In this document: in pieces, positions 41,701-51,467 of the stretch | Numbering within the stretch: position 1 is the first letter of the stretch | How the letters are laid out: each line of letters begins with the position of its first letter | Assembly: GCF_046159835.1 (NCBI RefSeq) | Contig: NZ_JBJXCY010000002.1 | Coordinates: 496,001-560,000, forward strand | Source of the DNA: JACKJK01 sp046159835 | Lineage (GTDB): Bacteria; Pseudomonadota; Alphaproteobacteria; Rhizobiales; Tepidamorphaceae | Direction of reading: 5' to 3' | DNA: 64,000 nt | Program-made: the position numbers and the translations under genes | Notes under the pieces: generated by a model | Database searches by the model: none | What the model was told of the DNA's origin: nothing | Seen by the model: the letters and a program-made list of their open reading frames with translations, nothing else

Positions 41701-41751
41701 TTGACAAGCCGCGAGCTGTCGCCCACCTATGTGAATGTTAATAACATTAAC
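41701..41751 (+). promoter_or_regulatory. Promoter and double palindrome before the DUF2852 gene
   Basis: TTGACA (41701-41706) is a perfect -35; the -10 is weak. At 41734-41748, AATGTTA and TAACATT form an inverted repeat around one base. At 41737-41751, GTTAAT and ATTAAC form a second, overlapping one around three bases. The site starts 15 bases upstream of the Shine-Dalgarno and fits a TetR operator. Confidence 0.5.
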
Positions 41752-41765
41752 ACACCGAGGTCACA

Positions 41766-42131
41766 ATGAACGACATCGTCGCAAAACTGGACTCGTACGG
41801 CAGGGGCGCCTGGATCGCGGCTGTGATCATCGGCTTCATCCTGTTCTGGCCGCTTGGTCTGGCCGTGATCGGCTACATGATATGGAGTGGACGCATGAAG
41901 TGCGGAAAATGGAAGCGTGAGAACCTCAAGACCATGGGGGCCACGATGCGCTCCAGCGGCAACGCGGCCTTCGACGAGTACAAGGCGGAAACCATTCGCC
42001 GTCTCGAAGAAGAGCAGGACGCCTTCAAGGAGTTCCTCGCCAAGCTGCGCATGGCACGGGACAAGGCCGAGTTCGAGGACTTCATGTCCGCCCGCAAGAA
42101 CAATGGCGGCCCGGAACCCGAAGCCGCCTGA
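41766..42131 (+). CDS. DUF2852 membrane protein
   Basis: 121 residues. One transmembrane segment (AWIAAVIIGFILFWPLGLAVIGYMIW, about 15-40) is followed by a basic patch and a helical, coiled-coil-like region (AAFDEYKAETIRRLEEEQDAFKEFLAKLRMARDKAEFEDFM). This is the DUF2852 family of alphaproteobacteria, function unknown. It follows a TetR regulator by 94 bases, with a palindromic site between, and ends at a strong terminator. Confidence 0.9.
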   Translation: MNDIVAKLDSYGRGAWIAAVIIGFILFWPLGLAVIGYMIWSGRMKCGKWKRENLKTMGATMRSSGNAAFDEYKAETIRRLEEEQDAFKEFLAKLRMARDKAEFEDFMSARKNNGGPEPEAA

Positions 42132-42159
42132 CGCGAAGCCCGATCCGACAAGAGTTCAG

Positions 42160-42183
42160 CCGCCCGGTCCCCCCGCCGGGCGG
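42160..42183 (+). terminator. Rho-independent terminator of the DUF2852 gene
   Basis: CCGCCCGG (42160-42167) pairs with CCGGGCGG (42176-42183) around an 8-base loop, followed by TTTTCTTTT. Confidence 0.9.
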
Positions 42184-42248
42184 TTTTCTTTTGCCTGCGA
42201 CGAAGGCGCCCATTGAAACGGCACCGCGCTTGGCCCTACGTCACGCGC

Positions 42249-43130
42249 ATGGAAAATCTGGAAAAGCAAAAAGAGCGCGCGGCGAGCTGGTTTGCCCGGT
42301 TGCGCGACGACATCTGCCGAGAGTTCGAACAGATCGAGGATGACTGCCCTCCCCGGCTCCCGCAATCAGGCGAACCGGCCGGCCGCTTCGAGCGCACACC
42401 CTGGAAGCGCACCAACCATGACAGCGAGCCGGGCGGCGGCGGCGTCATGTCAATGATGAAGGGCCGCGTGTTCGAAAAAGTCGGTGTGCACGTGTCCACT
42501 GTCCACGGCACCTTTGCACCGGAATTCGCCAAGCAGATCCCCGGCGCCGACGCGGACCCCCGCTTCTGGGCTGCCGGCATCTCGCTCATCGCCCACCTGC
42601 ACAATCCCAACGTGCCCGCCGTGCACATGAACACGCGCATGGTGGTCACCAGCAAGCAGTGGTTCGGCGGCGGCGCGGACCTGACGCCGGTGCTCGATGC
42701 GCGCCGCACGCAGGAAGACCCCGACACGATCGCCTTCCACAAGGCGATGGAGGTACCTTGCCTCGCCAACAAGCGCGACTATGCCGCTTACAAGAAGTGG
42801 TGCGACGAGTATTTCCACCTCGCCCACCGCAACGAGTCGCGCGGCATCGGCGGCATCTTCTTCGACTACGTGAACACCGACGACTGGGAGGCGGATTTTG
42901 CGTTCGTGCAGGATGTCGGGCGCGCCTTCCACGACTGCTATCCCGATCTCGTGCGCGCCAATTTCGCGACGCCCTGGACACCGGCCCAGCGCGAGGAACA
43001 GCTCGTGCGGCGCGGTCGCTATGTCGAGTTCAACCTGCTCTACGACCGCGGCACGATTTTCGGCCTGAAGACCGGCGGCAACGTCGCGTCGATCCTCTCT
43101 TCCATGCCGCCTGTGGTAAAGTGGCCCTGA
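42249..43130 (+). CDS. hemF: Oxygen-dependent coproporphyrinogen III oxidase
   Basis: 293 residues. It decarboxylates coproporphyrinogen III to protoporphyrinogen IX using O2, in haem synthesis; it feeds haem to the bc1 complex of this window. Conserved: VHVSTVHGTFAP, GISLIAHLHNPNVPAVHMNTRMVVTSKQWFGGGADLTPVLD, AYKKWCDEYFHLAHRNESRGIGGIFFDYVNT and RRGRYVEFNLLYDRGTIFGLKTGGNVASILSSMPPVVKW. The ATG at 42249 gives the normal start (MENLEKQKERAASWF); an ATG 36 bases upstream overlaps no Shine-Dalgarno. Confidence 0.96.
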   Translation: MENLEKQKERAASWFARLRDDICREFEQIEDDCPPRLPQSGEPAGRFERTPWKRTNHDSEPGGGGVMSMMKGRVFEKVGVHVSTVHGTFAPEFAKQIPGADADPRFWAAGISLIAHLHNPNVPAVHMNTRMVVTSKQWFGGGADLTPVLDARRTQEDPDTIAFHKAMEVPCLANKRDYAAYKKWCDEYFHLAHRNESRGIGGIFFDYVNTDDWEADFAFVQDVGRAFHDCYPDLVRANFATPWTPAQREEQLVRRGRYVEFNLLYDRGTIFGLKTGGNVASILSSMPPVVKWP

Positions 43131-43187
43131 CATTGATCACCTGAGACAAGTGGGCCGCTTGAGACAGGTGGAACGGGGGGCCTGGAG

Positions 43188-43775
43188 ATGGCTGTTCGGG
43201 GCCTGATTGCCATTTGCGCTGTATCGCTGGCGCTTGTGGTTCACGCGACGCAGGCAGGCGCCTGCGAGACGCAGTTTGCAGCCCGAAAGGTCATGGCGCC
43301 CGACCGGATCGGCTCGGCTGCCAATGCCGCGAGCTGGTTCGTCGAGTTTCGCGCACGCAATGCGGTCCCCGCCGGCCACGCCTATGCCGTGCTCGGCGTT
43401 ACCACCCGCACCGGCCGCGACCGCATTCTCCGCATCGCAAGCTTCTATCCTCGCGACGGGTTCATCGGCACCATCGGGTCCATTACCGGCTACCCCGGCG
43501 AGCTCGGCTACAAGCTGACCGACCAGGCGACACGCGCCGTCGTCAGCTTTCGCCGCAATGTCAGCGCGAACCTGTTCCGCAAGCTGGAACGTGTCATCGA
43601 ACAGCGCGCGGCAAACCCCGGTCGCTTCACCGCTTTCCAGCGCAATTGCAACGAATTCGTCGGCCAGTTGGCGCGCATGGTCGGTCTGAAGACCCCTGCC
43701 AGCACGGCCATGCATTCCCCCGACTACATGCGCGCGCTCGTTGCGCTCAACCGGCGTCGCAAGCAGGCCGACTAG
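43188..43775 (+). CDS. Exported protein with papain-like (His...NCNEF) signature
   Basis: 195 residues with a signal peptide (LIAICAVSLALVVHATQAGA). The mature domain carries WFVEFRARNAVPAGHAYAVLGV, with a His early in the fold, and later NPGRFTAFQRNCNEFVGQLARMVGL. An N-terminal His followed by a C-terminal NC-x-x-F is the circularly permuted papain (NlpC/LRAT/DUF4105-like) arrangement. The His/Cys pair is suggestive, but the fold is not established. The stop shares CTAG with the convergent cca stop. Function unknown. Confidence 0.6.
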   Translation: MAVRGLIAICAVSLALVVHATQAGACETQFAARKVMAPDRIGSAANAASWFVEFRARNAVPAGHAYAVLGVTTRTGRDRILRIASFYPRDGFIGTIGSITGYPGELGYKLTDQATRAVVSFRRNVSANLFRKLERVIEQRAANPGRFTAFQRNCNEFVGQLARMVGLKTPASTAMHSPDYMRALVALNRRRKQAD

Positions 43776-45022
43776 AGCTGCGCGAGAAGCGCATCCCGAT
43801 CCAGCGAGAAGCCGCTGGCGATCCACGTCTCTTCCAGTTCGGCAAGCCGCTGGCCAATCTGCGGACCGGCTGCGACACCGGCGGCCATGAGGTCCTTCCC
43901 GCTCAGGGGGAATTTCGGCGGCACCCACTCTTGCGCCAGTTGGATCGCCTTGATCCACTTGGCAGATGGTTCGGCCTCTCGGGCTTGAAGCCATGCAACG
44001 GCGAGCCTGTCGCGCGCGGCATCCGGACCACTACGATAGATGGCAACCTTGCGGTTTGCCTCGTCCATGCCGGCATCAACCTGCCACCAGCCATCGAATA
44101 CCGCGCGCAGCCGCTCGGTCTGGGCGTTGGACAGGCGCAATCTTTCCTGCAGGCGGCCCGCATCTCCGGCGTGGTGCATGGCAAGTGCGCCAAGCCGCAA
44201 CACCGGGTCAGGCTCCCAACCCATTGCCTGCTCCAGCGCCAAGAAGCGCGCCACGCGCCCCGGCGAGGGTGCGCAATCGAGAATTTCCGTCAGAACGCCA
44301 TGGGATTGCATGAGGTCCAGCGCCGGAACCGAATCAGAGGCGGCAAGAAGGGTGAGAAGCTCCTTGCCGACACGCTCCGCCGAAAGCCGCGCCAACCCCG
44401 GCAGCGCGCGCACCACCGCTGCGAGATCTTGCGCCTGCGGCGTCCCGCCAAAGGTCGCGGCAAAGCGAAACAGCCGCAGCACGCGCAGGTAGTCTTCCGC
44501 AATCCGCTCTGCCGGGTCGCCAATGAAGCGCAGCCGCCGCGCAGCGATGTCGTCCATCCCGCCAAGCGGGTCGTGAACGGTTCCTTCGGCGTCGAGATAC
44601 AGTGCATTGACCGTGAAATCGCGGCGCTGCGCATCGGCTGTCCAGTCGGTGCCGAAGGCGACCTTGGCGTGGCGGCCATCGGTCTCCACGTCGGCGCGCA
44701 GCGTGGTGATCTCCACTGGCTTGCCGTCGACGAGAACCGTCACCGTTCCGTGGTCGATTCCGGTGCCGACCGCCTTCAATCCGGCAGCCTCTGCCATGTC
44801 CGTGATGCGGTAAGGCGTCGCGTCCGTTGCGCAGTCGATGTCGGACTTGCCGGACCCGCTCAGCGCATTGCGAACCGCACCGCCAACGATCCGCGTCGAC
44901 ACATTGCCTGCATTGAAGACGTCCATGATCGTGCGGGCGGGATCGGTTTCAAGCAGCGCCGCAAGCCGCTCGTTCGCCGTCTCGCCGAAAAGCTCCGCGA
45001 TGCGCTGCGCGCTGACGCTCAC
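43772..45022 (-). CDS. cca: CCA tRNA nucleotidyltransferase
   Basis: 416 residues, class II polynucleotide-polymerase family that adds or repairs the CCA end of tRNAs. The GTG start overlaps the upstream stop (GTGA). Motifs: TRIVGGAVRNALSG and SDIDCATDATP (metal-binding Asp pair), TLRADVETDGRHAKVAFGTDWTADAQRRDFTVNALYLD, and the RNA/fingers region GDPAERIAEDYLRVLRLFRFAATFG. The first Arg-Asp of GGAVRD is Asn here. Longer open frames upstream are shadows. It is the last gene of a coupled four-gene group. Confidence 0.93.
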   Translation of the reverse strand: MSVSAQRIAELFGETANERLAALLETDPARTIMDVFNAGNVSTRIVGGAVRNALSGSGKSDIDCATDATPYRITDMAEAAGLKAVGTGIDHGTVTVLVDGKPVEITTLRADVETDGRHAKVAFGTDWTADAQRRDFTVNALYLDAEGTVHDPLGGMDDIAARRLRFIGDPAERIAEDYLRVLRLFRFAATFGGTPQAQDLAAVVRALPGLARLSAERVGKELLTLLAASDSVPALDLMQSHGVLTEILDCAPSPGRVARFLALEQAMGWEPDPVLRLGALAMHHAGDAGRLQERLRLSNAQTERLRAVFDGWWQVDAGMDEANRKVAIYRSGPDAARDRLAVAWLQAREAEPSAKWIKAIQLAQEWVPPKFPLSGKDLMAAGVAAGPQIGQRLAELEETWIASGFSLDRDALLAQL

Positions 45023-45279
45023 TTGACCTCGCCCGGGATCACCACGCCGTCCTCGACGCGCGGCGGCACGTAGACACCGTCCGGCGGCGCGCCGGTGAAG
45101 GCGGCCATGAGCACGAAGGCTGCGATGGTGATGACCATGCCACTGGCGATCAACGTGTAGAGTTGTGGACGCCAGTTCTCGGATTTGTCGACGCTGCGAT
45201 TGTTGAAATAGAGGTAGAACCCGTAGAGAGCGAAAGGCATCAGGAAGAACAGGAGCTGTATCGCGATAATTCTGATCAT
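45019..45279 (-). CDS. DUF6111-family small membrane protein
   Basis: 86 residues with two transmembrane helices (IIAIQLLFFLMPFALYGFYLY and LYTLIASGMVITIAAFVLMAAF) joined by a basic loop. The tail DGVYVPPRVEDGVVIPGEVK is characteristic of DUF6111 in Rhizobiales. Its ATG overlaps the CoA pyrophosphatase stop, and its stop overlaps the cca start, so it is translationally coupled on both sides. Function unknown. Confidence 0.85.
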   Translation of the reverse strand: MIRIIAIQLLFFLMPFALYGFYLYFNNRSVDKSENWRPQLYTLIASGMVITIAAFVLMAAFTGAPPDGVYVPPRVEDGVVIPGEVK

Positions 45280-45947
45280 CGGCCAAACGTCCTGTCGTAG
45301 AGATTGCGGATGATGCCCGCGGTCGCGCCCCAGATATAATGCTCTTTGAAGGGCATCACGTAAAACTGCCTTTCGCGGCCCTTCCACTCGCGCGCCCCGC
45401 GCTGGTGGTTCGCCGCATCCATCAGGAACGCCAGCGGCACCTCGAACACGTTGGCAACTTCGCCAGGCTCGGGGACCGGCACGAAGCTGCGGTCGATGAA
45501 AGCGACGAGCGGCACGATGCGAAAGCCGGTCGAGGTCTCGTAAAGGTCGAGATAGCCCTGCGGCTCGGCCATCTGCGCAGGCAGGCCGATTTCCTCGCGC
45601 GCCTCGCGCAGCGCGGCTGCCTTCGGCCCGTCGTCGCCCTTGTCGATCTTGCCGCCGGGAAACGAGATCTGTCCCGCATGGTTTGGCAGGTGATCGGTCC
45701 GCGTCGTCAAAATGACGTGCATGCCCGCGCTGCGCTCGATCAGCGGCACGAGCACGGCTGCGCGCCGCTTGCTGGTGGCAAGAAAGCCCGGCGTCATTCC
45801 GGGATTGAGGTCGTGGTCGCCCCGGTCGGGATGCACGGTTTCGTCGGCGTCGGCAGCGGGAACGTCCGGCAGCAACCCGCCGCGAAGCCGCTCCAGCACA
45901 CCCTCGCGCGAGAAGGCGGAGGTGTCGATGGTCATGTCCTGCCGCAT
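45276..45947 (-). CDS. NUDIX CoA pyrophosphatase (NudL-like)
   Basis: 223 residues. The UPF0035/CoA signature LTTRTDHLPNHAGQISFPGGKID directly precedes the NUDIX box GGKIDKGDDGPKAAALREAREEIGL (REAREE metal ligands). The start overlaps the DUF1285 stop as TGATG; an internal ATG 12 bases on is also possible. It splits CoA to 3',5'-ADP and phosphopantetheine. YIWGATAGIIRNLY near the end is also typical of the family. Confidence 0.92.
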   Translation of the reverse strand: MRQDMTIDTSAFSREGVLERLRGGLLPDVPAADADETVHPDRGDHDLNPGMTPGFLATSKRRAAVLVPLIERSAGMHVILTTRTDHLPNHAGQISFPGGKIDKGDDGPKAAALREAREEIGLPAQMAEPQGYLDLYETSTGFRIVPLVAFIDRSFVPVPEPGEVANVFEVPLAFLMDAANHQRGAREWKGRERQFYVMPFKEHYIWGATAGIIRNLYDRTFGR

Positions 45948-46558
45948 CAGCGATAGGCCGCGATGTCGCTGGCGCGCGCCATGGGGAAGAAGGTCCCCGC
46001 GCTCCACACGCCGAAATGGGTTTCGCCGTCGGCAAGGTCGTGTTCTTCGCCCAGCGCCACGAGGTCGTAGAAGACGGCCCGCGTCACCAGCGCCTCGAGC
46101 CCGCCGCGAACCAGCACGTAGGGTTTCAGGCCATCGGTCCCTTGCTCGATTTCGAATCGCAGCGGGTGATCCGCATCGACGCTCACCACATCATCGACAT
46201 TGGTGCGGAACGCGATCACCTGATCGTGTTCTTCGCCTTCGACCTCCATGCCGACTGCGACAAATGGCGCATCATCCACTTCTATGCCGATCCGCTCGAC
46301 CGGCGTCACGAGAACGAAGCGTTCCGGGTCGCGCCGCAACACGCTTGCAAACAGCTTCACAAGCGGTTTCCGGCCGATTGGCGTGCCGAGATAGAACCAA
46401 GTGCCGTCGGCAGCGATCCGCATGTCAATTTCGCCGCAATAGTCCGGGTTCCACAAATGAACTGGCGCAGGTCCGCGCGCGGATTCGTTGCCGATCTGCG
46501 CGATCAGCCGCTGAAATGCCCCGCTATCGCTCGCCTCTTTTGCTGAATCCGCTGTCAT
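45947..46558 (-). CDS. DUF1285 protein
   Basis: 203 residues without a signal peptide. The family core PVHLWNPDYCGEIDMRIAADGTWFYLGTPIGRKPLVKLFASVLRRDPERFVLVTPVERIGIEVDDAPFVAVGMEV is well conserved. It is first in a coupled run DUF1285-nudL-DUF6111-cca and is divergent from the moxR operon. The gene order MoxR/DUF58/BatA with DUF1285-cca is typical of alphaproteobacteria. Function unknown. Confidence 0.93.
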   Translation of the reverse strand: MTADSAKEASDSGAFQRLIAQIGNESARGPAPVHLWNPDYCGEIDMRIAADGTWFYLGTPIGRKPLVKLFASVLRRDPERFVLVTPVERIGIEVDDAPFVAVGMEVEGEEHDQVIAFRTNVDDVVSVDADHPLRFEIEQGTDGLKPYVLVRGGLEALVTRAVFYDLVALGEEHDLADGETHFGVWSAGTFFPMARASDIAAYR

Positions 46559-46640
46559 CGCCTCGTCTGGTCTTGGTTTCGGCTGTTGATCGAGCCGTCG
46601 GCCCGGTCAGTCAACCACAGATTGGCCATCATTTTCGAAC

Positions 46641-46689
46641 GAAAGTGCGCGACCCCCACTTTCTGTCGGACCACAGCGCTGCATATAGT
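46641..46689 (+). promoter_or_regulatory. Possible operator and promoter, DUF1285 / moxR gap
   Basis: GAAAGTG (46641-46647) and CACTTTC (46657-46663) form a perfect inverted repeat around nine bases. TATAGT (46684-46689) looks like a -10, about seven bases before the moxR ATG, with no Shine-Dalgarno between, so the mRNA may be leaderless. Confidence 0.35.
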
Positions 46690-46695
46690 TGGCTC

Positions 46696-47699
<1,004 letters not shown>

Positions 47700-47703
<4 letters not shown>

Positions 47704-48635
47704 TTGCAACGCGCGCACGCGAACGTCAGCGGGACCGTGCGCTCGACCGCGGGGCATTGGAACGCCTGTCGGAAGCCTCCGACCTAGCCGGCCGCATGCC
47801 CGACCTCCTGCTCGAAAGCCGGATCGTGGCTAATACGGTCGCCCACGGCCTCCACGGCAGGCGGCGCTCGGGCCCCGGTGAATCCTTCTGGCAGTTCCGC
47901 CATTTCCAGCAGGGCGAACCGGCCAAGCGCATAGACTGGCGACGCTCCGCGCGCGACGAGAACCTCTATGTCCGCGAGCGCGAGTGGGAAGCCGCCCACA
48001 CGCTGTGGCTCTCCATCGACCAGTCGCCGTCCATGTATTTTGCCTCCAACCTCGCTCAGCGCGCCAAGATAGACCGCGCCGTCGTCCTCGCGCTGGCGCT
48101 GGGTGACCTCGCGGTGCGCGGTGCCGAGCGCGTCGGCCTTGTCGGTCGCTTCAACCCGACCGCACAACGGCAGGTGGCCGAGCGCGCCGCCGAAGCCATT
48201 TCGCGCGACGCAGACGCCCGCGCCGGATCGTCGCTCCCCGCGCCGACGGGCATGGGCCGTTTTTCCGATCTCGTGGTGTTCTCAGACCTCCTCGACACCG
48301 TCGTCGATATCGAAACCTCGGCAACCGCCATCGCCAGCGCCGGTGTGCGCGGCCACGTCGTGATGATCGTTGATCCCGTCGAGGAGACCTTCCCCTTCGA
48401 CGGCCGCATCGAGTTCGCCGATCCCGAAACCTCGATGAAGCTGGTGCTCGGAAAGTCCGAGGCGATCCGCGATGCCTATGTCGCGCGGATGCAGGAGCGC
48501 CGCGCGCGCATCGCCGCCATCTGCCAGCGTCTCGACTGGAGCTTCACCGTCCACCACACCGACAGGCCGGCGGCGGAATGCCTGCTTGGCCTGCATGAGC
48601 GCCTGACCCACGGTCACGCCGGGGTGGCGGCATGA
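47700..48635 (+). CDS. DUF58-family protein (MoxR partner)
   Basis: 311 residues from a GTG overlapping the moxR stop. The DUF58 core GRRRSGPGESFWQFRHFQQGEPAKRIDWRRSARDENLYVREREWEAAHTLWLSIDQSPSMYF includes a MIDAS-like DxSxS (DQSPS) segment. A VWA-like fold continues with VVFSDLLDTVVDIE. No transmembrane helices are seen, unlike many DUF58 proteins. The stop overlaps the next ATG (ATGA). It is the usual partner of MoxR. Confidence 0.94.
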
Positions 48636-51463
48636 ATTTCCTGCCCGCAATCGGGTTCGCGCAGCCGCTGGCACTGGCCGGGTTGATCGCGCTGCCGGTC
48701 ATCTGGTGGCTGCTGCGGTTCACCCCGCCGCGTCCGCACCGTCAGGCATTTCCGCCGACGCGGATCCTCGCCGAGCTTATGAAGCGCGACGAGACCCGCG
48801 CAAAGAGCCCGCTCTGGCTGACGCTGCTGCGTATGGCGATTGCTGCCCTCGTGGTCTTTGCCATGGCGGGGCCGATCCTCAACCCGCCGAGCGCGCCGGT
48901 TTCCACCGAAGGCGCGCTGGTCCTCGTGGTCGACAACGGCTGGGCCTCCGGTCCCCATCGCGACGAGATGCGCGAAGCCGCCGAGGCTGCAATCGACGCC
49001 GCCGATTCCGCCGGGCAACCGGTCGTCCTCGCCTCCACCGCGCCGCTTGATTTCAACACGCCGGCTGGCCCGTTCGATGCCGCCGAAGCGCGCGAACGGC
49101 TGGCCGCCATCGAGCCGCAGCCGGTCACGGCCAACCGCATCGCGACAATCAACCGCCTGCGCATCGCGCTGAGCGACACGCAGGCCGGTGCCGTGACGTG
49201 GTTCTCGGACGGTGTTGCGGGCAACGACGGCGAACGCTTCGGCGAGGCGCTGGCCCAAATGGCCCCAGACGCAGAACTGCGCGTCGTCACGCCGCCTGCG
49301 ACCGACTTGCCGCTGGTGCTGGATGCGCCGGTTAATGGCGCAGCCTCCCTCGACGTGACGATCCGTGCAGCGCAGTCCTCTGGCGGGCGCACCGGCACGA
49401 TTCGTGCGCTCGACCTCAAGGGCGCGACGATGGCGGAGACACCCTTTGCCTTCGCGCCCGGCACAAATGTCGCCGAAGCCAAGATCGAGATGCCGGTCGA
49501 ACTGCGCAACGACATCGCCCGGCTGGAAATCGCGGAAAATCCGACGGCTGCCTCCGTTCACCTACTGGATGATCGCTGGCGCCGCCGCACGGTTGGCATC
49601 ATTTCCGGTGCCGCACAGGAGCGCGCGCAGCCGCTGCTCTCGCCGCTTTACTACATCACCCGCGCCGTCGGCCCCTTCGCCGACCTGCGCGAACCGCGCG
49701 CCGGCACGCTGGCGCAGACGGTGGATGAACTCGTCGCCCAGCGCGTCTCGATGATGGTGCTGGCCGATATCGGCGCGCTCACCGGCGCGGAAGACGATCT
49801 CGCAAGATGGGTCGAGAATGGCGGCGTGCTGCTACGCTTTGCAGGCCCGCGCATGGCCGCCTCCACCGACAGCCTCGTGCCGGTCGACCTGCGGCGTGGC
49901 GAACGCAGCCTCGGCGGCACGCTGTCGTGGAGCGAGCCGCAACCGCTTGCAGCCTTCGCGCCCGGCAGCCCCTTCGCGGGTCTGGAGGTTCCCGGCGACG
50001 TTCTCGTCAACCGGCAGGTGCTGGCCGAACCCTCCGCCGAACTGCCCGAACGCGTCTGGGCGCAGCTTCAGGACGGAACGCCGCTGGTCACCGCCGCCCC
50101 GCGAGGGCGCGGCTGGATCGTGCTGTTCCACGTTACCGCTGATACCGCATGGTCGAACCTGCCGATCTCCGGCGTCTTCGTTGAAATGCTCCGTCGCGTG
50201 ACCGCGCTCGGGGGCACCTCCGGCGCCACGGCCGACGATGGCGACGCCACGGAGCAGACTGCGGCCCAGCAGGCCGGCCCGGTGCTGCGGCCCCATCGCC
50301 AGCTCGACGGTGAAGGCCGCCTCGTGCAGCCCGGCGTGCGCGCCGAGCCGATCAATGCAGGGCTGATCGCCGACACGATCCCTTCGCTCGCCCATCCGCC
50401 GGGCCTCTATGGCACCGATGACGGGTTCCGTGCGCTGAACCTCACCATCGGCGAAGCATACGAACCACTCGGCGTGCTGCCCGAAGGCACCGTCCGCGAC
50501 AGCTACGTCATCGCTGATCCGTTCGATCTAACCGCGTGGATGCTCGTGGCAGCGCTGATCCTCGCGATCGTCGATACGGTCGCCATGCTGCTGCTCACCG
50601 GACGTCGCCCGCAACTGATGCCCGAACGCGGCGCGCTGGTCTTTGCGCTGGCGCTGCTGCCCGTGCTGGCAGCCGACCCCGCCCGCGCACAGGAGCCGAC
50701 GGACCCGGTCGACGAGCAGTTCGCACTGGAAGCGAGCCTCGTCACCCGGCTGGCTTTCGTGGAAACCGGCAACTCGCAGATCGACCGCGTCACCCGCGCC
50801 GGCCTCCACGGCCTGACCGAAATGCTCGCCCGCCGCACGGCGCTGGAACCGGGCAGCCCGCTGGCCGTCAATATCGAGACGGACGAACTCGCGTTCTTCC
50901 CGCTGATCTACTGGGCCATCGACCCGGACATGCCGGCACCGTCGCCGGAAGTCATCGACCGGCTCAATTCCTATCTGCAGAACGGCGGCACGATCCTCTT
51001 CGACACCCGCGATGCCGCAACCGGCGCGACCGAGATCAGCGGCGCGTCTGCCGGCCAGGCCTGGATGCGCCGGGTGCTGGGCGGCCTGAACATTCCGGTG
51101 CTTGCGCCCGTTCCCGCCGACCACGTCATCACCAAGGCGTTCTATCTCCTGCAGGAGTTCCCCGGCCGCTATGTCGGCATGCCGCTATGGGTGGAGCAGA
51201 CCGAGCGCGACCCGAACGCGCCGCCGCGCCCCGCCAGCAATGCAGACGGCGTGTCCGCCGTGCTCATCACCTCCAGCGATTTTGCCGGTGCATGGGCGGT
51301 CAACGACAACGGTCAGCCGATGTTTCCGGTCTCGTCCGGCAATGAGTGGCAGCGCGAACTGTCCTACCGGGTCGGCATCAACATCGTGATGTACACCCTG
51401 ACCGGCAACTACAAGGCCGACCAGGTCCATATTCCAGCCCTCCTCGAACGGCTGGGGCAGTGA
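48632..51463 (+). CDS. BatA-N/DUF4159 membrane protein
   Basis: 943 residues. The N-terminus (FAQPLALAGLIALPVIWWLLRFTPPRPHRQAFPPTRIL) is the aerotolerance-regulator N-terminal (BatA) segment, with a second helix at about 68-85. A long periplasmic domain follows, then two helices near 634-680 (around FDLTAWMLVAALILAIVDTVAMLLL). The C-terminal DUF4159 domain (about 700-940) has LTEMLARRTALEPG, FFPLIYWAIDPDMPAPS and GGTILFDTRDA. It is the usual large partner in the MoxR-DUF58 operon. Start and stop are coupled to neighbours (ATGA upstream; 4 bases downstream). Confidence 0.93.
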   Translation: MNFLPAIGFAQPLALAGLIALPVIWWLLRFTPPRPHRQAFPPTRILAELMKRDETRAKSPLWLTLLRMAIAALVVFAMAGPILNPPSAPVSTEGALVLVVDNGWASGPHRDEMREAAEAAIDAADSAGQPVVLASTAPLDFNTPAGPFDAAEARERLAAIEPQPVTANRIATINRLRIALSDTQAGAVTWFSDGVAGNDGERFGEALAQMAPDAELRVVTPPATDLPLVLDAPVNGAASLDVTIRAAQSSGGRTGTIRALDLKGATMAETPFAFAPGTNVAEAKIEMPVELRNDIARLEIAENPTAASVHLLDDRWRRRTVGIISGAAQERAQPLLSPLYYITRAVGPFADLREPRAGTLAQTVDELVAQRVSMMVLADIGALTGAEDDLARWVENGGVLLRFAGPRMAASTDSLVPVDLRRGERSLGGTLSWSEPQPLAAFAPGSPFAGLEVPGDVLVNRQVLAEPSAELPERVWAQLQDGTPLVTAAPRGRGWIVLFHVTADTAWSNLPISGVFVEMLRRVTALGGTSGATADDGDATEQTAAQQAGPVLRPHRQLDGEGRLVQPGVRAEPINAGLIADTIPSLAHPPGLYGTDDGFRALNLTIGEAYEPLGVLPEGTVRDSYVIADPFDLTAWMLVAALILAIVDTVAMLLLTGRRPQLMPERGALVFALALLPVLAADPARAQEPTDPVDEQFALEASLVTRLAFVETGNSQIDRVTRAGLHGLTEMLARRTALEPGSPLAVNIETDELAFFPLIYWAIDPDMPAPSPEVIDRLNSYLQNGGTILFDTRDAATGATEISGASAGQAWMRRVLGGLNIPVLAPVPADHVITKAFYLLQEFPGRYVGMPLWVEQTERDPNAPPRPASNADGVSAVLITSSDFAGAWAVNDNGQPMFPVSSGNEWQRELSYRVGINIVMYTLTGNYKADQVHIPALLERLGQ

Positions 51464-51467
51464 CACC

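Noticed and set aside
45022..45286. Upstream extension of the cca frame
   Set aside because: It overlaps DUF6111, which is convincing by membrane helices and start/stop coupling; the GTG at 45022 is the sensible start.
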